A stretch of DNA of 64,000 nt from Cytophagales bacterium (GTDB lineage: Bacteria; Bacteroidota; Bacteroidia; Cytophagales; Spirosomataceae). The translations under genes were made by a program, and so were the position numbers. The notes under the pieces are model-generated. The model worked only from the letters and a program-made list of their open reading frames with translations. It was not told where the DNA came from and made no database searches. Shown one piece after another: positions 61,456-64,000 of this stretch; within the stretch, counting starts at the first letter, position 1; each line of letters opens with the position of its first letter. The DNA lies in the NCBI GenBank assembly GCA_013298215.1, contig JAAFKE010000001.1, positions 72,692 through 136,691 on the forward strand. Reading direction: 5' to 3'.

Positions 61456-63307
61456 TGTTTGTTTCTGCTTAATAGTGTGCGTAATACCCACTTTGGGGCA
61501 ACTACGAAGTGCCCCCATCCAGCACGTCGAGCGGGGAGCAAGCACCGAAGCCAGCACCAAAAGAACGCGTATTGGGGCAGTAGGACTTCCTTTTTTCGAC
61601 GATTTTTCGCTGTCTAAAAACGGCAGAGCGTCGCCCGAGTTGTGGCTCACCACGGGTGGTACCTTTGTGAACAACACCCTGCCACTAAACCACCCCACCT
61701 TAAACGTGGTGACGTTTGACGGCCTAAATGCCAACGGTGTGCCGTATAGCTTTGCCGACGAAAACCGCGAAGGCCCCGGCGACACGCTCACGTCGCAACC
61801 CATAAATTTGGTTGGTTTGACTCCCAAAGACTCGCTCTACCTGAGTTTTTATTGGCAAGCCCGTGGCCTCGGCGAACTGCCCGATGCCAACGACTCGCTC
61901 CAACTCCAATTCAAAAATAGGGCAAACCAGTGGCGCACCGTGTGGGTGAAACGCGGTGGCCTGGCCGACAATAACTTTAAACAAGAGCTCATTGCCCTCC
62001 GCGATGAAGCCTTTTTTGGGGGTAGTTTTCAGTTTAGGTTTCAGCAGTTTGGGCGCGAGTCGGGAATGTTCGACACCTGGCACATCGACTACGTGTACCT
62101 GAACGCCAACCGAACCGCCCGCGACCGCGCCACCAAAGACCTGGCCGTGCGCCAGCCCGTGAGTTCATTTTTGAAACGCTACTCGGCCATGCCGCTGGCG
62201 CAATACCTCGTCAGCCCACGCACCGAAACCGCCGATACCCTCACCACCGAGCTCAATAGTTTGTTTAATCAAACTCGGCGGCCCACTTTTTTCTTTACCG
62301 TTAAAGATGCACAAACAAACAAAAATTTTCAGGCATCGTTAGAATCTGGTTTCATTCAGGTGTTTTCTTTCAGCTCTTTTCTGACCAAGATACGAATCCA
62401 GCCGCTGCCCGACGAAGTAAAAAACCTTAAAAAACTAACGCTCGTATCAACTTTTGCTTTCAATACCACCGACGAACAAGACCCGCCCATCCGTGGGGTT
62501 GATCTGACCCGCAACGACACGATTTCGGGGCGCACTGTTTTTGACGATTACTACGCCTACGACGACGGGTCGGCCGAGCTGGCGGCTTTCAACGTGAAAC
62601 CACTCTCCAAAACCGCCGTGCAGTTTATTCTCAATAAGCCCGATACGGTTTCGGGCGTTCGGCTCAATATTGTTCCCATTCGCAAAAACTTGGTGAACCA
62701 GCCCATGACGCTGCAAGTCTGGAACAGCGAACGCGGCAAGCCTAAGAGTTTGCTCTACCAAAAGTCGTTTAGGGTCTCCTACCCTGCCGACCCGCGCCAG
62801 GGTTTCGTAGACTTTAAGTTCGATTTTGGCGTAGCCGTCAAAGACACCTTTTACGTGGGCTGGTTGCAGATCGGCAACGACCCGCTACCCGTTGGCTTGG
62901 ACAAAAATACGCGCTCGGAAGACAAAATATTTACGAACGAAGGCCAAGAATGGGTGAGCCAAGCCGCCCGCCGAAGCGACCCCAACTACCTGTCGGTTTC
63001 GGGCAGTTTGCTCATTAGGCCCGTTTTGGGAAGCGCACCCGCCCCAAAAATCCTCGCCAACGAGCCTACCATTGCGTCGCCGCAGCTGGTGGTCTTTCCA
63101 AACCCAACATCGGGCGTTGTTCGTTGGAACAGCGACAACATTCAACAAATAGAGCTCCTCAACCTGAGCGGCCAGCTGCTCCAAACCCACCGCATAGAAG
63201 CACTCCAAAACGAACTTGAACTGGGCAAACTACCAGCGGGGCTGTATTTGCTGCGGCTGTGGGACGGCCAGCGAAGTAAGATTCAAAAAATAGTTATTCA
63301 GCGTTAG
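61439..63307 (+). CDS. Secreted protein with type IX secretion C-terminal sorting domain
   Basis: 622 residues with a signal peptide ending near LGQ. The centre is beta-rich (LPFFDDFSLSKNGRASPELW, LYLSFYWQARGLGELPDAND, FDTWHIDYVYLN) and looks like surface or adhesion repeats. The C-terminal 75 residues carry the type A sorting domain: VVFPNPTSGVVRWNSD, IELLNLSGQLLQTHRI, and KLPAGLYLLRLWDGQRSKIQ. It is carried through the type IX system to the surface. The start overlaps the PASTA gene by 17 bases and the stop overlaps the convergent FG-GAP gene by 14. Confidence 0.9.
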   Translation: MVRIISVCFCLIVCVIPTLGQLRSAPIQHVERGASTEASTKRTRIGAVGLPFFDDFSLSKNGRASPELWLTTGGTFVNNTLPLNHPTLNVVTFDGLNANGVPYSFADENREGPGDTLTSQPINLVGLTPKDSLYLSFYWQARGLGELPDANDSLQLQFKNRANQWRTVWVKRGGLADNNFKQELIALRDEAFFGGSFQFRFQQFGRESGMFDTWHIDYVYLNANRTARDRATKDLAVRQPVSSFLKRYSAMPLAQYLVSPRTETADTLTTELNSLFNQTRRPTFFFTVKDAQTNKNFQASLESGFIQVFSFSSFLTKIRIQPLPDEVKNLKKLTLVSTFAFNTTDEQDPPIRGVDLTRNDTISGRTVFDDYYAYDDGSAELAAFNVKPLSKTAVQFILNKPDTVSGVRLNIVPIRKNLVNQPMTLQVWNSERGKPKSLLYQKSFRVSYPADPRQGFVDFKFDFGVAVKDTFYVGWLQIGNDPLPVGLDKNTRSEDKIFTNEGQEWVSQAARRSDPNYLSVSGSLLIRPVLGSAPAPKILANEPTIASPQLVVFPNPTSGVVRWNSDNIQQIELLNLSGQLLQTHRIEALQNELELGKLPAGLYLLRLWDGQRSKIQKIVIQR

Positions 63308-64000
63308 CGCTCCCGTTGGCGTGTTTTGCGGCAACGCGCCGCTCGGGCAATGGGTGCTGGTGAGTTTTTTTCTCGATCAAAAGCAACGAGCTGCCTCCCT
63401 GCTCAGTCTGAACCCCCGAACCCAACATGATGTCTAATCTGCCGTCTTGGTTATAGTCTTGGGAGTCCATCACGAGCCAACGGCCAGCATCAGTTTTGGT
63501 GGTTGCGTGGGGCGAGAATTTGAAGTTTTTATCGTTTTGCAGGTAAACAAACCCACGATTGGGCTTGGCAGTTTCGTCATAAAAAAACGAAATGGCGGCA
63601 ATATCCAGGTCGCCATCGCCGTCAAAATCTCGGGCAAGCGCTTTGGACGCGCCAGGCATCGGAAAAAAATACGCGGGTTTAAAGTTGTTTTCGCCCTGGT
63701 TTAGGTACAAACGAACACCGTGGTAGGGCTTCAGAATAATCGAATAATCGGCATTGTCGCCGTTGGTGTAGAGAATATCGAGCAAACCATCGGAGTTAAA
63801 ATCAACCAACTCGAACGACGACGAGCCGTACACTGGCGGAAAAGCCAATACCTGTTTTTGGGTAAACTGCCCGTGGCCGTCGTTCAAAAAAAAGTAAACA
63901 CCCTCCCGTGCCTGCCCCATCAAAACGGCAATGTCGGGGTGCTGGTCGTTGTTCAGGTCGCGCACAACCACGTATTGCGCACCCGGATCGGCCAAAAGCA
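63294..64000 (-). CDS. FG-GAP/VCBS repeat protein (5' end beyond window)
   Basis: At least 235 residues, open at the right edge (codons before the TTG at 63995 are in frame). Several calcium-binding-like repeats are visible: DLNNDQHPDIAVLM, DFNSDGLLDILYTN, DFDGDGDLDIAAIS and DYNQDGRLDIMLGS, the D-x-[DN]-x-D-G motifs of FG-GAP beta-propellers. Such proteins are usually extracellular or periplasmic. No C-terminal sorting domain is at its end. The 3' end overlaps the T9SS gene by 14 bases. Confidence 0.85.
   Translation of the reverse strand, partial: LLADPGAQYVVVRDLNNDQHPDIAVLMGQAREGVYFFLNDGHGQFTQKQVLAFPPVYGSSSFELVDFNSDGLLDILYTNGDNADYSIILKPYHGVRLYLNQGENNFKPAYFFPMPGASKALARDFDGDGDLDIAAISFFYDETAKPNRGFVYLQNDKNFKFSPHATTKTDAGRWLVMDSQDYNQDGRLDIMLGSGVQTEQGGSSLLLIEKKTHQHPLPERRVAAKHANGSANAE

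Overview
The window reads as chromosomal DNA of a Bacteroidota bacterium, most likely of the order Cytophagales. The evidence is a type IX secretion C-terminal sorting domain, TonB-dependent receptors with CarboxypepD_reg-like N-termini, a DUF4249 lipoprotein, LytTR/LytS-type signalling, DUF1460 and NamZ-type wall proteins, and promoters of the Bacteroidota type (TTTG then TAnnTTTG). Most genes are of balanced to high GC; two stretches are visibly AT-richer, about 6.1-7.5 kb and 29.9-35.7 kb. Both ends cut genes: dnaA lacks its 5' end at the left edge, and an FG-GAP repeat protein lacks its 5' end at the right edge. I saw no rRNA, tRNA, CRISPR array, transposase or prophage gene.

Layout. 0-10.9 kb: dnaA, a FemAB/GNAT-like enzyme, an exported class A beta-lactamase-fold hydrolase, DUF1456, a SpmA-SpmB fusion, an SDR, a small AT-rich accessory patch (orphan MNT nucleotidyltransferase and an unknown gene), ruvB, an ACC-deaminase-like PLP enzyme and an RluD-type pseudouridine synthase. 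11.1-16.2 kb: a sulfate assimilation operon (TauE exporter, sulfhydrylase, APS-type CysH, CysD, CysN). 16.2-19.5 kb: a CpcT/CpeT-like protein, MarR, an exported double-VOC protein and an exported DUF1838 protein. 19.5-29.8 kb: coiled-coil protein, YggS, DUF423, htpG, RMD1/DUF155, TolC-like protein, dnaK, FtsX/LolE-type permease, GNAT. 29.9-35.7 kb: a minus-strand operon of TonB receptor, small exported helical-repeat protein, an unusual histidine kinase with an 18-residue-period beta-solenoid, and a LytTR regulator. 35.9-41.4 kb: plus-strand run of lipoprotein, exported glutamate-racemase homologue, nitrilase-superfamily protein, second DUF1838 protein and aldehyde dehydrogenase. 41.4-58.7 kb: a long minus-strand run of two TonB receptors, MFS carrier, unknown protein, FAD oxidoreductase, DUF4249, LeuC-like and LeuD-like hydro-lyase subunits separated by a second exported double-VOC gene, DinB, class III CoA-transferase, NamZ, a glycine-rich protein and DUF1460. 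58.8-64 kb: cobT, riboflavin synthase, PASTA protein, T9SS cargo, FG-GAP protein.

The most interesting material is the set of catabolism-type genes at 16-19.5 kb and 36-58 kb. Two different places pair an exported double-VOC protein and/or a DUF1838 protein with a CpcT-like protein. The larger locus adds nitrilase, ALDH, CoA-transferase, aconitase-type hydro-lyase, flavoprotein, MFS carrier and outer-membrane receptors. I infer an undescribed uptake and degradation pathway for an organic acid or an aromatic or nitrogen-containing compound; the substrate cannot be read from sequence. The second candidate is the TonB receptor - helical-repeat protein - solenoid kinase - LytTR operon, which looks like an envelope-sensing system.
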